From NCBI RefSeq assembly GCF_001570565.1, contig NZ_BBXE01000027.1:1-39416 (forward strand): a stretch of 39,416 nucleotides of DNA. Reading direction: 5' to 3'. A model generated the notes under the pieces. It saw nothing but the letters and a program-made list of their open reading frames with translations. It had not been told where the DNA came from and searched no databases. Positions 18,385-26,262 of the stretch are shown here, piece by piece. The DNA comes from Herbidospora yilanensis (GTDB taxonomy: Bacteria > Actinomycetota > Actinomycetes > Streptosporangiales > Streptosporangiaceae). A program made the translations under genes and the position numbers. Within the stretch, counting starts at the first letter, position 1. Every line of letters begins with the position of its first letter.

Positions 18385-19476
18385 CTAATCGGCGATCTTG
18401 AGTGAGCGGGACAACGCCGCCTTCAACCGTGGCTGGGCGGGCACCTCGACGAACCGGTAGACCGCCCACGCCACGACCAGCACGATCCCGATGACGACCG
18501 GCAGCGTGACCCGGTGGCCGAGGACCGGGTTCAGCCACTGGATCATCAGGAACCCGACGTGGTGGTGGAACAGGTAGAGCGGGTAGGTCAGCGCGCCCAG
18601 CAGCGTCAGCCCCCGCCAGTCGATCCCGTCGAGCCGCCCGAGCGCGACCAGGATCATCACGAGGAACATGAGCGAGATCACGCCGACGACGAGCGCGGTG
18701 CCCAGCGGCTCGCCGAACCGCTTGATCGCCGACGGCCCCTCGCCGAGCAACTGGACCAGGCCGAAGGCGTAGGCGAGGCCGACGAACAACCACGGCAGCA
18801 GTGAGCCGCCGAACCGGTAGATCAGGTAGAGGGACATGCCCGCGATGAAGTAGGGCGCCCCGAACTGGGCCAGCCCGACCTTCAGCAGCGAGATGTCGAG
18901 CCGCTCGGCCAGCGCGAGCAGGAAGATCCAGCCGCCCATGAAGCCGAGAACCCGCCGGTACGTGATCCCGACCACCGCGAAGCAGGCGATCATCACGTAG
19001 AAGACGAGTTCGTGCCAGAGCGTCCAGTAGACGATCTCCAGGTCACGGATCCGCAGGCCGTGCTGGAACATCGTCAGGTTGGCGAGCAGTTCGCTCAGGG
19101 TGGGCCGGTGGTCGGTGATGAACCCCATCAGCGCGATCCCGCCCAGGATGATCACGCTGGCCCAGTAGGCCGGATATAAGCGTGCGATCCGGGAGACCAC
19201 GAACTCGCCGGGTGTACGCCCCCACGCGCTCATCAGGATCACGAAGCCGCTGATCATGAAGAACAGCCGGACTCCGTAGGAGCCGAACATCGTCACGCCG
19301 CTCAGCGCCGGGAACGCGTTGACCGTCCCCCACGCGCGCGTCTCTCCGAAATGGAACAGCACCACCGCCATGGCCGCGACGAACCGCAGCAGGTCGAGCA
19401 CCCGTAAGCGGGGCTGGACGAAGGGTGGGTCAACGGCGGCCGCCGCCGGCACAGTGCGCGGCTCCGATATCAGCAC
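18385..19476 (-). CDS. Acyltransferase 3 family (OafA-like) membrane protein
   Basis: 363 residues, about ten membrane helices. The family signatures are RVLDLLRFVAAMAVVLFHFG at the N-terminus (LRFxAAxxVxxFH with the catalytic His), YGVRLFFMISGFVI, and RIARLYPAYW. These enzymes O-acylate extracytoplasmic sugars using cytosolic acyl-CoA. The GTG start has TATTCT 6 nt upstream and no Shine-Dalgarno, which suggests a leaderless mRNA. It ends next to the convergent deacetylase gene (stops adjacent). A role in decorating the glycan of this cluster is inferred from position. Confidence 0.9.
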   Translation of the reverse strand: MLISEPRTVPAAAAVDPPFVQPRLRVLDLLRFVAAMAVVLFHFGETRAWGTVNAFPALSGVTMFGSYGVRLFFMISGFVILMSAWGRTPGEFVVSRIARLYPAYWASVIILGGIALMGFITDHRPTLSELLANLTMFQHGLRIRDLEIVYWTLWHELVFYVMIACFAVVGITYRRVLGFMGGWIFLLALAERLDISLLKVGLAQFGAPYFIAGMSLYLIYRFGGSLLPWLFVGLAYAFGLVQLLGEGPSAIKRFGEPLGTALVVGVISLMFLVMILVALGRLDGIDWRGLTLLGALTYPLYLFHHHVGFLMIQWLNPVLGHRVTLPVVIGIVLVVAWAVYRFVEVPAQPRLKAALSRSLKIAD

Positions 19477-19482
19477 AGGGGG

Positions 19483-19488
19483 AGAATA
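19483..19488 (-). promoter_or_regulatory. -10-like hexamer of the OafA-like acyltransferase gene
   Basis: Reading on the minus strand, TATTCT is followed by six bases (CCCCCT) and the GTG start. Leaderless initiation is likely. Confidence 0.45.
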
Positions 19489-19526
19489 TCCCTAATCACA
19501 CCCGTAACAGGGACCCCGATCGCGAC

Positions 19527-20183
19527 TCAGACCCGCAACATGGGCGGGTGCAGCGCCTCGGCCGGGCCCCTGCGGTAGAGCATCGCCGGCCGGCCGCCGT
19601 CGCGGGTGGTCGTCCGGCCCGACGGCACCAGGAAACCCTCGGTCTTGGTCACCTTGCGGTGGAAGTTGCGGGGGTCGAGCGGGCGGCCCCACACGATCTC
19701 GTAGACCCTGCGCAGTTCGGCGACGGTGAACTCGGTCGGGCAGAAGGCGGCGCCCAGCGAGGTGTATTCGAGCTTGGACCGGGCGCGTTCCAGCCCGTCG
19801 AGCATGATGCGGCGGTGGTCGAAGGCCATCTCGGTCAGCTCGCTCAGCGGCTGCCAGCTCATGTGGGCCTCGGTCGACGCCGGCAGGTCGGGGGCCAGCC
19901 CCAGGTAGGCCACCGACACGACTCGCTGGCGCGGGTCGCGGTCGGGGTAGCCGTAGGTGCGGAGCTGTTCGAGGTGGACCGGCGCCCCGGCCATGCCGGC
20001 CCGTTCGGCCAGCACGCGGGCCGCCGCCGCCGGGAGGTCTTCGTCGAGGTGGATGAAGCCGCCGGACAGCGCCCACATGTCGGGGTAGGGCGGACGATCC
20101 CGTCGCCACACCAGCGCGCACAGGGCGCTCGCCCTCACTGTCAGCACGACGAGATCCACGCTGACGGGGATGCGCGGGACCAT
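19527..20183 (-). CDS. Nudix-domain regulator with C-terminal winged helix (NrtR-like)
   Basis: 218 residues. The N-terminal Nudix fold (about 1-140) carries a degenerate Nudix box: GGFIHLDEDLPAAAARVLAERAG keeps the glycines and first Glu, but the REUXEE core reads RVLAER, so metal-binding glutamates needed for hydrolysis are missing. The C-terminal part (about 145-218: FTVAELRRVYEIVWGRPLDPRNFHRKV) is the winged helix seen in NrtR repressors, which sense ADP-ribose and control NAD genes. A catalytically dead Nudix sensor fused to a DNA-binding domain fits both. The ATG at 20183 has TAACGT 7 nt upstream (leaderless). Open sequence continues upstream but has no support. Confidence 0.82.
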   Translation of the reverse strand: MVPRIPVSVDLVVLTVRASALCALVWRRDRPPYPDMWALSGGFIHLDEDLPAAAARVLAERAGMAGAPVHLEQLRTYGYPDRDPRQRVVSVAYLGLAPDLPASTEAHMSWQPLSELTEMAFDHRRIMLDGLERARSKLEYTSLGAAFCPTEFTVAELRRVYEIVWGRPLDPRNFHRKVTKTEGFLVPSGRTTTRDGGRPAMLYRRGPAEALHPPMLRV

Positions 20184-20190
20184 GCCAGGC

Positions 20191-20196
20191 ACGTTA
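20191..20196 (-). promoter_or_regulatory. -10-like hexamer of the Nudix regulator gene
   Basis: TAACGT (minus strand) lies 7 nt before the ATG at 20183, and no Shine-Dalgarno is seen. Confidence 0.4.
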
Positions 20197-20209
20197 CACG
20201 CTGTCGCGA

Positions 20210-22030
20210 TCAACCGTTGTTGTGGTAGTAGACCGGCTCGGCGGCCTTGCGGCCGTCGGTGGCGGTCACCTCGACCCTGACCCACGCATCGGGCGGCACG
20301 CTCTCCCAGTCGACCGGGATCCAGACCTGCCCGACGGCGGGTGGTAAGTCGGCGATCGGCTGTCCGTCGAACCAGCCCACCGACTGCGAGTCGACCACCC
20401 GCGGGGTCTCCAGGCCGGTCCAGCTCAGCGTCACCCGCACGTTCTCCAGGTGGTAGCCGCGGATCTGCAGGCCGTCCTGGATCTGCCGCTTCTCCCTGAC
20501 GGCCTGGATGGCGATGGGGCGTTCCCAGTCGGTCGCCAGGTCTTCGGCCAGCGACGGGCTGCCGCAGGTGAAGAAGTCGCTCCACATGTACGAGATGATC
20601 TTGGAGACGTACGGCCCGACCAGCGTGACCGCCGTGTCGAGGCGGGGTTTGTCGGTGCGTCCCCGGGTGCCCTGCGTGCCGCACTTCTCGGTCGCCGACG
20701 GTTCGAACGCCTCGACGTTGGCCCAGAGCTGCACGTCGATGTCCTCCTCGTCGCGCAGTTCGAGGCGGGACTCGTACATGGCCCGGTAGTAGTCGCGGGT
20801 GGCGCCGTAGTAGGCGGTGCCGTACGTGCTCTCCCCCACCACCGGCTTCAGCCGCTCGTCGACGGGCTGGTTCTTCCAGTTCGGCCAGAACAGGCCGACC
20901 TTGCCGGTGCCGCGGGAGTCCTGCGGCGCGATGATGCCGACGCCCGTGCGGGCCAGCGCCTTGAAGCCCTCGCCGACCTGCGCGGGGGTCGAGGTGTAGT
21001 CGACCCGCTTGCGGGCGTCTAGGTAGGGGCTGACCAGGATCGGCTTGCCGGGGAGCACCTGTTCGACGATGCGGTGCTGTTCGGCGTACACCTGGAGGGT
21101 GGGAACGTTCTCGGGATCGGCCCAGTCTCGGATGACCAGCTCGAAGGGCTGGTAGACGCCGCCGAGCGACTCGCGGCCCGCGAAGCGGGTGCCGTAGTCC
21201 TGCAGGATGCGGCGGGTCAGCGTGGTGAGGGTGCCGATGTGGCGCGGGTTGGCGCGGGTGACGCCGGTCGGGTCGCGCGGGGCCAGCGGCAGCGACGGGA
21301 AGACCTTGATGCCGAACCGGTCGCCCAGGTCGAGCAGTTCGGTCAGGCTGTCGGTCGCGCCCGCCGACACCAGGATCAGGTGGTAGCCCTTTCCCTTGCT
21401 GGTGAAGTCGCACGTGGCGTCGTCGGAGCCGTCTTCGTCGGCGATCAGGCGGAAGAACACCCGGTCACCGACGACGATCTTCTTCTCCATCTGCGGGCAG
21501 CGGAAGACGCCGTCGCCGTACTGCTCGTCGGTGCGGAACACGAACGACCACGAGACGCGGTTGCCGGGGTTGGCCGCCTTCAGGTCGCGTTCGGCCGCCT
21601 GGACGCAGGTCAACCCGTCTTCGACGCAGTGGCCGTAGCGCGCGTCGGGCTTGTACTTGCCCTCGTCGTCCGGCTCGGCCTCCAGGATCCGGCCCTCGGA
21701 GTCGATCGAGCGAGGGGACAGGCCGAACCCGATCCGGACCACCGTGTCGCCGCCGACCTTGTGGATCTCCTCAAGCTGGCGGCGCCAGTTGCAGCGGTCG
21801 GCCGACGGCATGATCCAGTAGCCGGTGATCGCGTAGGGGGTGCGCATGTTCGTGTCGAACGTGCCACACGGGTCGGTGAAGCCGGTGTTGGACGGGGTCG
21901 GGCTCGGCTCCGACGGCGAGGTGCTGCCGATGCGGGCGGCGTGTGGCGTCTCGGGCTCCTGGAGGGCGATCACCACGGTGGCCACGCCACCGAGGATCGC
22001 GATCCCGAGAAGCAGAGCAAGCCAGCGCAA
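20210..22030 (-). CDS. Membrane-anchored extracytoplasmic DUF4434-like (glycoside hydrolase-fold) protein
   Basis: 606 residues. An N-terminal hydrophobic segment (about 3-23) is followed by a Ser/Pro/Thr linker, so the body lies outside the membrane. The core (about 55-450) begins with YAITGYWIMPSADRCNWRRQLEEIHKVGG and contains TVVRIGFGL, KVFPSLPLAP, YQPFELVIRDW, ILVSPYLDAR and QLWANVEAFEP, the order of strands expected in a TIM barrel of the DUF4434 type. The ANVEAFE and RDW acids are candidate catalytic residues. The C-terminal part (about 490-606) is a beta domain (VTLSWTGLETPRVVD). The start is TTG at 22030 with GAGG 7 nt upstream; an in-frame stop just before rules out a longer version. 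Probably a glycan-acting enzyme of this cluster, substrate unknown. Confidence 0.72.
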   Translation of the reverse strand: MRWLALLLGIAILGGVATVVIALQEPETPHAARIGSTSPSEPSPTPSNTGFTDPCGTFDTNMRTPYAITGYWIMPSADRCNWRRQLEEIHKVGGDTVVRIGFGLSPRSIDSEGRILEAEPDDEGKYKPDARYGHCVEDGLTCVQAAERDLKAANPGNRVSWSFVFRTDEQYGDGVFRCPQMEKKIVVGDRVFFRLIADEDGSDDATCDFTSKGKGYHLILVSAGATDSLTELLDLGDRFGIKVFPSLPLAPRDPTGVTRANPRHIGTLTTLTRRILQDYGTRFAGRESLGGVYQPFELVIRDWADPENVPTLQVYAEQHRIVEQVLPGKPILVSPYLDARKRVDYTSTPAQVGEGFKALARTGVGIIAPQDSRGTGKVGLFWPNWKNQPVDERLKPVVGESTYGTAYYGATRDYYRAMYESRLELRDEEDIDVQLWANVEAFEPSATEKCGTQGTRGRTDKPRLDTAVTLVGPYVSKIISYMWSDFFTCGSPSLAEDLATDWERPIAIQAVREKRQIQDGLQIRGYHLENVRVTLSWTGLETPRVVDSQSVGWFDGQPIADLPPAVGQVWIPVDWESVPPDAWVRVEVTATDGRKAAEPVYYHNNG

Positions 22031-22080
22031 ACCGTCACCTCATCCGATCGACGTACGGGGCTGATTCGTTCAGGGGCGGG

Positions 22081-23169
22081 CTACGGCTTGACGCCGTTCC
22101 AGGCTTCGAGCTGGGAGACGAATCGACGCGCGGAGTTGGGCCAGTGGTGGTTGCCCCGGGCGGCGGCGTAGCCGCGGGCGCCGGCGTTGCGGCGTTCCTC
22201 GGCGTTGTCGCGCAGCGCGAGCACCGCCTTGGCGACGGCCTGCGGGTCGCTCCAGGGAACCACGACACCGCTGCGGTAACGCTCGATGAGCTCGACCGCG
22301 CGGGGCGAGGGGGTGGTGATGACCGGGATGCCGTGGGCCATGTACTCCACGATCTTCGTGGGCATGGAGTGGCGGTAGTTGGGCTCGTCGTGCAGCAGCG
22401 ACAACCCGGCCAGGGCGCCGTCGAGCCGCTTCAGCGCCTCGTCGTTGGGCATGAAGTCGCGCCATTCGAGCGCGCCCTCTTCCACGGCCGCGGCGAGCAT
22501 GCGGCGCGACTGCGGGTCGGCGTAGCCGATGAGCTCGACGACCACCCGGTGCGGCCGCAGCAGGCGGCCGACCTCGATGGCCTCGCGCACGCCCCGGGCC
22601 TCGGACAACCAGCCCAGGTAGACCACCCGGTCGTCGCCGGGCGGCGAGACCGTGTCGGGCACCCAGGTCTCGTTCGGTACGACCAGATGCGCCTCCCGGA
22701 ACCGGCCCGCGTAGGCGGTCTCGGCGAGCAGGAGGTGGAAGTTGCGTTCGGCCCAGCTCTCCAGCATGCGGGCCACGAACCGGGTCGGCGGCCGGAGGAA
22801 GGCCGGCAACCACGGCTTCAGTGACAACGTCGCGGGGGTGTCCTCATGGACGTCCCACACGACCGTCGGCCGGTTGCGCACCCCGGCGACCGCGAACAGC
22901 AGCTCGGGGTCGTGGATGAGCGCCATGTCGACCTTGCCGCGCATGCTCTTGAACACCTTGCGCGCGGCCCGCACGGCGGTCATCCGCCGCCGCTCGGCCG
23001 CCCGGGGCAGGTCGACGCCGTTCACCCAGGACCGGGGCACGACTCCGCGCGCCGAATACGGCGCGGCGTACGTGACCTCATGACCGGCGTCCACGAGCGC
23101 GCGGATCTGCCGGTGCAGGATCCGGGCGTCCTCGGGGTGATGCACCACCGTCATGACGAGCACGTGCAC
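22081..23169 (-). CDS. Glycosyltransferase family 4 (GT-B)
   Basis: 362 residues. The N-terminus HVLVMTVVHHPEDARILHRQIRALVDAGHEVTYAAPY is a GT-B Rossmann start, with VDMALIHDPELL in the acceptor domain. The C-terminal donor domain has VVYLGWLSEARGVREAIEV and PTKIVEYMAHGIPVITTPSPRAVELIE, which contains the retaining GT4 E-x7-E pattern. It should add a sugar from a nucleotide donor to a growing glycan on the cytosolic face. GTG at 23169 has AAGGGGG 8 nt upstream and lies 13 nt after the upstream dehydrogenase stop, so the two are co-transcribed. Sugar and linkage are unknown. Confidence 0.9.
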   Translation of the reverse strand: MHVLVMTVVHHPEDARILHRQIRALVDAGHEVTYAAPYSARGVVPRSWVNGVDLPRAAERRRMTAVRAARKVFKSMRGKVDMALIHDPELLFAVAGVRNRPTVVWDVHEDTPATLSLKPWLPAFLRPPTRFVARMLESWAERNFHLLLAETAYAGRFREAHLVVPNETWVPDTVSPPGDDRVVYLGWLSEARGVREAIEVGRLLRPHRVVVELIGYADPQSRRMLAAAVEEGALEWRDFMPNDEALKRLDGALAGLSLLHDEPNYRHSMPTKIVEYMAHGIPVITTPSPRAVELIERYRSGVVVPWSDPQAVAKAVLALRDNAEERRNAGARGYAAARGNHHWPNSARRFVSQLEAWNGVKP

Positions 23170-23182
23170 GCGCCAGGCCCCC

Positions 23183-24445
23183 TTACAGCCGCTCGACGCG
23201 TTCGCTGGTGGCCAGCACGCCCCGGGTGTCGAGCACCAGGCGGGCCTGCCGTTCGACCAGCTCCAGGTCGAACATCGAGTGCTGCTGGAGCAGCACCGTG
23301 ACGTCTGCCTCCCGGATGGCGGTCTCGAGGTCTTCCTCGCGGGGCACCGGGCTGCCCTCGACCGACCACTCCTTGACGTAGGGGTCGGCGTAGCTGACGA
23401 CGGCGCCGAGCTCCATGAGCGCTTCGGCGACCGGTATCGCGGGCGTCTCGCGCTCGTCGGCGATGTCGGGTTTGTAGGTCACCCCGAGCAGCAGCACCTT
23501 CGAGCCGTTGACGGCCTTCTTGTCGCGGTTGAGCAACCGCTGCACGCGGGTCACCACGTAGGACGGCATGCGCTCGTTGATCTCCTGCGCCAGCTCCACG
23601 AACCGGAACGGGAAGCCCAGCTTGCGCACGGCGTACGACAGGTACGACGGGTCGACGGGGATGCAGTGACCGCCGACGCCGGGACCCGGCAGGAACTTCT
23701 GGAACCCGAACGGCTTGGTCGCGGCGGCCTCGATCGACTCCCAGAGGTTCACCCCGAGCTCGTCACAGAAGATCGCCATCTCGTTGACGAGCGCGATGTT
23801 CACGTGGCGGTAGGTGTTCTCCAGCAGCTTGGCCATCTCGGCCTCGCGCGTTCCGGAGACGGGGACGACCCGCTCGACGAACCGCGCGTAGAACTCGGTC
23901 GCCCGGTCGCGGCAGGCGGTCGTGTAGCCGCCGACCACCTTCGGGGTGTTGCGCAGGCCGAACTTCGGGTTGCCGGGGTCGATGCGCTCCGGCGAGAACG
24001 CGAGGTGGAAGTCGGCGCCCGCGACGAGGCCCGACTTCTCGAGGATCGGCCGGGCCACCTCGTCGGTGGTGCCGGGCCAGGTCGTCGACTCGAGCACCAC
24101 GAGGGTGCCGGCGGTGAGCTGCTCGGCGACGGCGCGGGTGGCGCCCTCGACGGCGGACAGGTCGGGACGGTGGTCTTCGTCGAGCGGGGTGGGCACGCAG
24201 ATGACGATGGCCGCGGAACGGGCCAGCACCGTCGGGTCGAGCGTCGCGGTGAAACCGTTCGCGAGCATGCTGTCGAGGTCGGCGTCCGTCAGGTCGTCGA
24301 TGTAGGAACGTCCCTCGTTGAGCGCGTCCACCTTGCGCGCGTCAACGTCGAGGCCGACGACTTTCAGACCTGCCGCCACAGCCTCCTTGGCCAGCGGCAT
24401 GCCGACGTAGCCCAGCCCGATGACCGTGAGATCGATCTCGCTCAC
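23183..24445 (-). CDS. wecC: UDP-N-acetylmannosamine/UDP-glucose-type dehydrogenase (WecC-like)
   Basis: 420 residues. NAD-binding N-terminus DLTVIGLGYVGMPLAKEAVAAG, central domain with ESTTWPGTTDEV and SPERIDPGN, and the catalytic GPGVGGHCIPVDPSYL with Cys near residue 260; the C-terminal domain has LLGVTYKPDIADERETP. It oxidises the C6 of a UDP-sugar to a uronate using two NAD+. The SPERIDPGN and CIPVDP pattern is that of the UDP-ManNAc/UDP-GlcNAc dehydrogenase branch, and a UDP-GlcNAc 2-epimerase lies 2 kb away, so UDP-ManNAcA is the likely product. The GTG at 24445 fits the family start; GTG at 24472 is possible. It heads a two-gene unit with the following GT4. Confidence 0.85.
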   Translation of the reverse strand: MSEIDLTVIGLGYVGMPLAKEAVAAGLKVVGLDVDARKVDALNEGRSYIDDLTDADLDSMLANGFTATLDPTVLARSAAIVICVPTPLDEDHRPDLSAVEGATRAVAEQLTAGTLVVLESTTWPGTTDEVARPILEKSGLVAGADFHLAFSPERIDPGNPKFGLRNTPKVVGGYTTACRDRATEFYARFVERVVPVSGTREAEMAKLLENTYRHVNIALVNEMAIFCDELGVNLWESIEAAATKPFGFQKFLPGPGVGGHCIPVDPSYLSYAVRKLGFPFRFVELAQEINERMPSYVVTRVQRLLNRDKKAVNGSKVLLLGVTYKPDIADERETPAIPVAEALMELGAVVSYADPYVKEWSVEGSPVPREEDLETAIREADVTVLLQQHSMFDLELVERQARLVLDTRGVLATSERVERL

Positions 24446-24550
24446 GACGTGGCCTGGGGGTGGAGAGAACACTTCATGGTCGCAAAGGCTATCTCAAGTC
24501 GGCACCAATGATGCCTGATGCTGCACATCCGGCGTCCTTGGTGAATTTCT

Positions 24551-26206
24551 CTAGCGGGCGAGTGATTCGTAAATTTCCCGATACGTGTTGGCAAGGCTGC
24601 TCCAGGTTCGCTTCGCGGCAACCTCCTCCTTGCCGGCCGCGCCCATCTTGCGGCGGCGTTCGGGGTCGTCGCGGAGCTCCGCCACGGCGTTGGCCAGCGC
24701 CTCCGCGTTCCCGGCGGGCACGAGGATCCCGGGCTCGCCGTCGCCGATGAGCTCGGCGAGGGCCGGCAGGTCGCTCAGGATGACCGGCTTGCCCAGCGCC
24801 ATCGCCTCGACCGGCTTCAGCGGCGTCACCAGACGGCATACGCGCAGGTCCTCGCGGGGGCAGATGAAGATGTCGATGGCCGCTTGGGCCTGCAGGGCCT
24901 CGTCGGGCCCGACGCGCCCCGGCACGATCGCGATGTCACCTATACCGAGTTTGTTCACCTGCGCGAGGAGGTTCTCGCGCTCGGTGCCGTCGCCCACCAG
25001 GAGCACCTTCACGGGCGTGCCGGCCCGCTTGAGCAACGCCGCCGCCGACAACATCGTCGCGAAGCCCTCATAGGCCACGATCGACGACACCGAGCCGATG
25101 ACGATCTCGTGGTCGCCGATGCCGTACTGGCGGCGCAACGACGTGCCGTCGTACTCGGCGGTCAGCAGCGACGCGTCTACGGCGTTGGGCGCCAGGAAGA
25201 TGCGCTCACGCGGGACGCCGCGCTCGACGATCTCGCCGACCATCGTCTCGGCCAGCGTCACCACGGCGTCGGCCGAGTTCATGATGGTGGCCTCGCGCTC
25301 GCGCATGAGGCGGTGGCGCTCGGTGCCGACGCGGGCGGGGTCGCGGCTGGCCCAGGTCTCCTCCAGGAAGCCGCGGACCTCGTACACGAACGGGGTGTTG
25401 GTCCTTTCGCGCACGGCCATCGCGACCGACCCGTTGCGGTGGTCGGTGGCGGCGTGGAGGACCTGCGGGCGGAGCTGGCGGACCAGTTCGGTGATGTCCT
25501 CGGCGCCGCGGGTGATGCGGCCGCGGGTCTCCATCGGGATGTCGCCGCTCGGCAGCAGGCGGCGGTAGGGGATGCCGTCGATCTCCTCGAACGGCTCGAC
25601 GTCGGGGAAGCCCTGGAGGGCCGGCCAGCCCCAGCTCGTCACCACGTGGGGGTCGAGCCCGGCGGCCTTCTGCGCGGTCACGATGCGGTGGGTGCGCACG
25701 GTGTAACCGGCCTGCGTGAACGGCAGCGCGTTGGTCACGATGTGCAGCGCGCGGCCCGGCACCCGCTCACCCATGATCACCTTGGGCTTCGGCGGGATCG
25801 GGTTGGGCAGCAGCGCACCCCGCTCGCCCTCGTAGAGGGCCAGCCGCTTCTTGATGAAGACCCAGCGCTCATGCGGCTTGAGCATGTCGATGGCCTGGGT
25901 CATGTGCCCGGCGTCGAACACGGCCCGGGAGTCGTTGAGGGGCGCCCTGGCCATCCGCCGCCACATCTTGCGGATCGTGACCTTGGCGACCCGCGCGACC
26001 GGCCACGCCACCTTGCCCACGAGCGGGCGAAGCGGTTTCGGCACGGTCTCCGCGGCTGCGTGCGCCACCCGTAGCGGGTCCTGCACGACCTTCCCCACGA
26101 AGATCCGGGAAGTCACCATCGGGTTCCTGACGAACCCCTTCATGAACCTTCGGGCACTGGCCTTCGCGGCCTTTGCCGGAATGGGCTTGTTGGCCTCAGC
26201 TACCAC
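24551..26206 (-). CDS. Glycosyltransferase family 4 with long basic N-terminal extension
   Basis: 551 residues from the GTG at 26206. The GT-B catalytic part starts near residue 150 (RALHIVTNALPFTQAGYTVRTHRI). It includes HAATDHRNGSVAMAV, FLAPNAVD, IGSVSSIVAYEGFATMLSAA (donor-domain start), VLLVGDGTERENL and PLKPVEAMALGKPVILSDLPALAELI, the GT4 E-x7-E region. The first 150 residues are rich in Lys/Arg and Ala helices and have no membrane segment; they may bind membrane lipids or a partner. TACGGT lies 6 nt before the GTG, so the mRNA is probably leaderless. It is divergent from the epimerase gene. Donor and acceptor are unknown. Confidence 0.87.
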   Translation of the reverse strand: MVAEANKPIPAKAAKASARRFMKGFVRNPMVTSRIFVGKVVQDPLRVAHAAAETVPKPLRPLVGKVAWPVARVAKVTIRKMWRRMARAPLNDSRAVFDAGHMTQAIDMLKPHERWVFIKKRLALYEGERGALLPNPIPPKPKVIMGERVPGRALHIVTNALPFTQAGYTVRTHRIVTAQKAAGLDPHVVTSWGWPALQGFPDVEPFEEIDGIPYRRLLPSGDIPMETRGRITRGAEDITELVRQLRPQVLHAATDHRNGSVAMAVRERTNTPFVYEVRGFLEETWASRDPARVGTERHRLMREREATIMNSADAVVTLAETMVGEIVERGVPRERIFLAPNAVDASLLTAEYDGTSLRRQYGIGDHEIVIGSVSSIVAYEGFATMLSAAALLKRAGTPVKVLLVGDGTERENLLAQVNKLGIGDIAIVPGRVGPDEALQAQAAIDIFICPREDLRVCRLVTPLKPVEAMALGKPVILSDLPALAELIGDGEPGILVPAGNAEALANAVAELRDDPERRRKMGAAGKEEVAAKRTWSSLANTYREIYESLAR

Positions 26207-26212
26207 GGCGTG

Positions 26213-26218
26213 ACCGTA
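26213..26218 (-). promoter_or_regulatory. -10-like hexamer of the GT4 gene
   Basis: On the minus strand TACGGT plus six bases (CACGCC) leads directly to the GTG at 26206, which supports this start over an ATG 17 codons upstream. Confidence 0.45.
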
Positions 26219-26262
26219 CCATAGGCAACGTTTGCCCCCATCATGGATGAAAGGCAAGGTCA

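Noticed and set aside
19527-21413. 628-codon version of the Nudix gene
   Set aside because: The upstream part is antisense-like Arg/Gly/Pro sequence in another frame of the DUF4434-like gene; the Nudix protein starts cleanly at the ATG at 20183.
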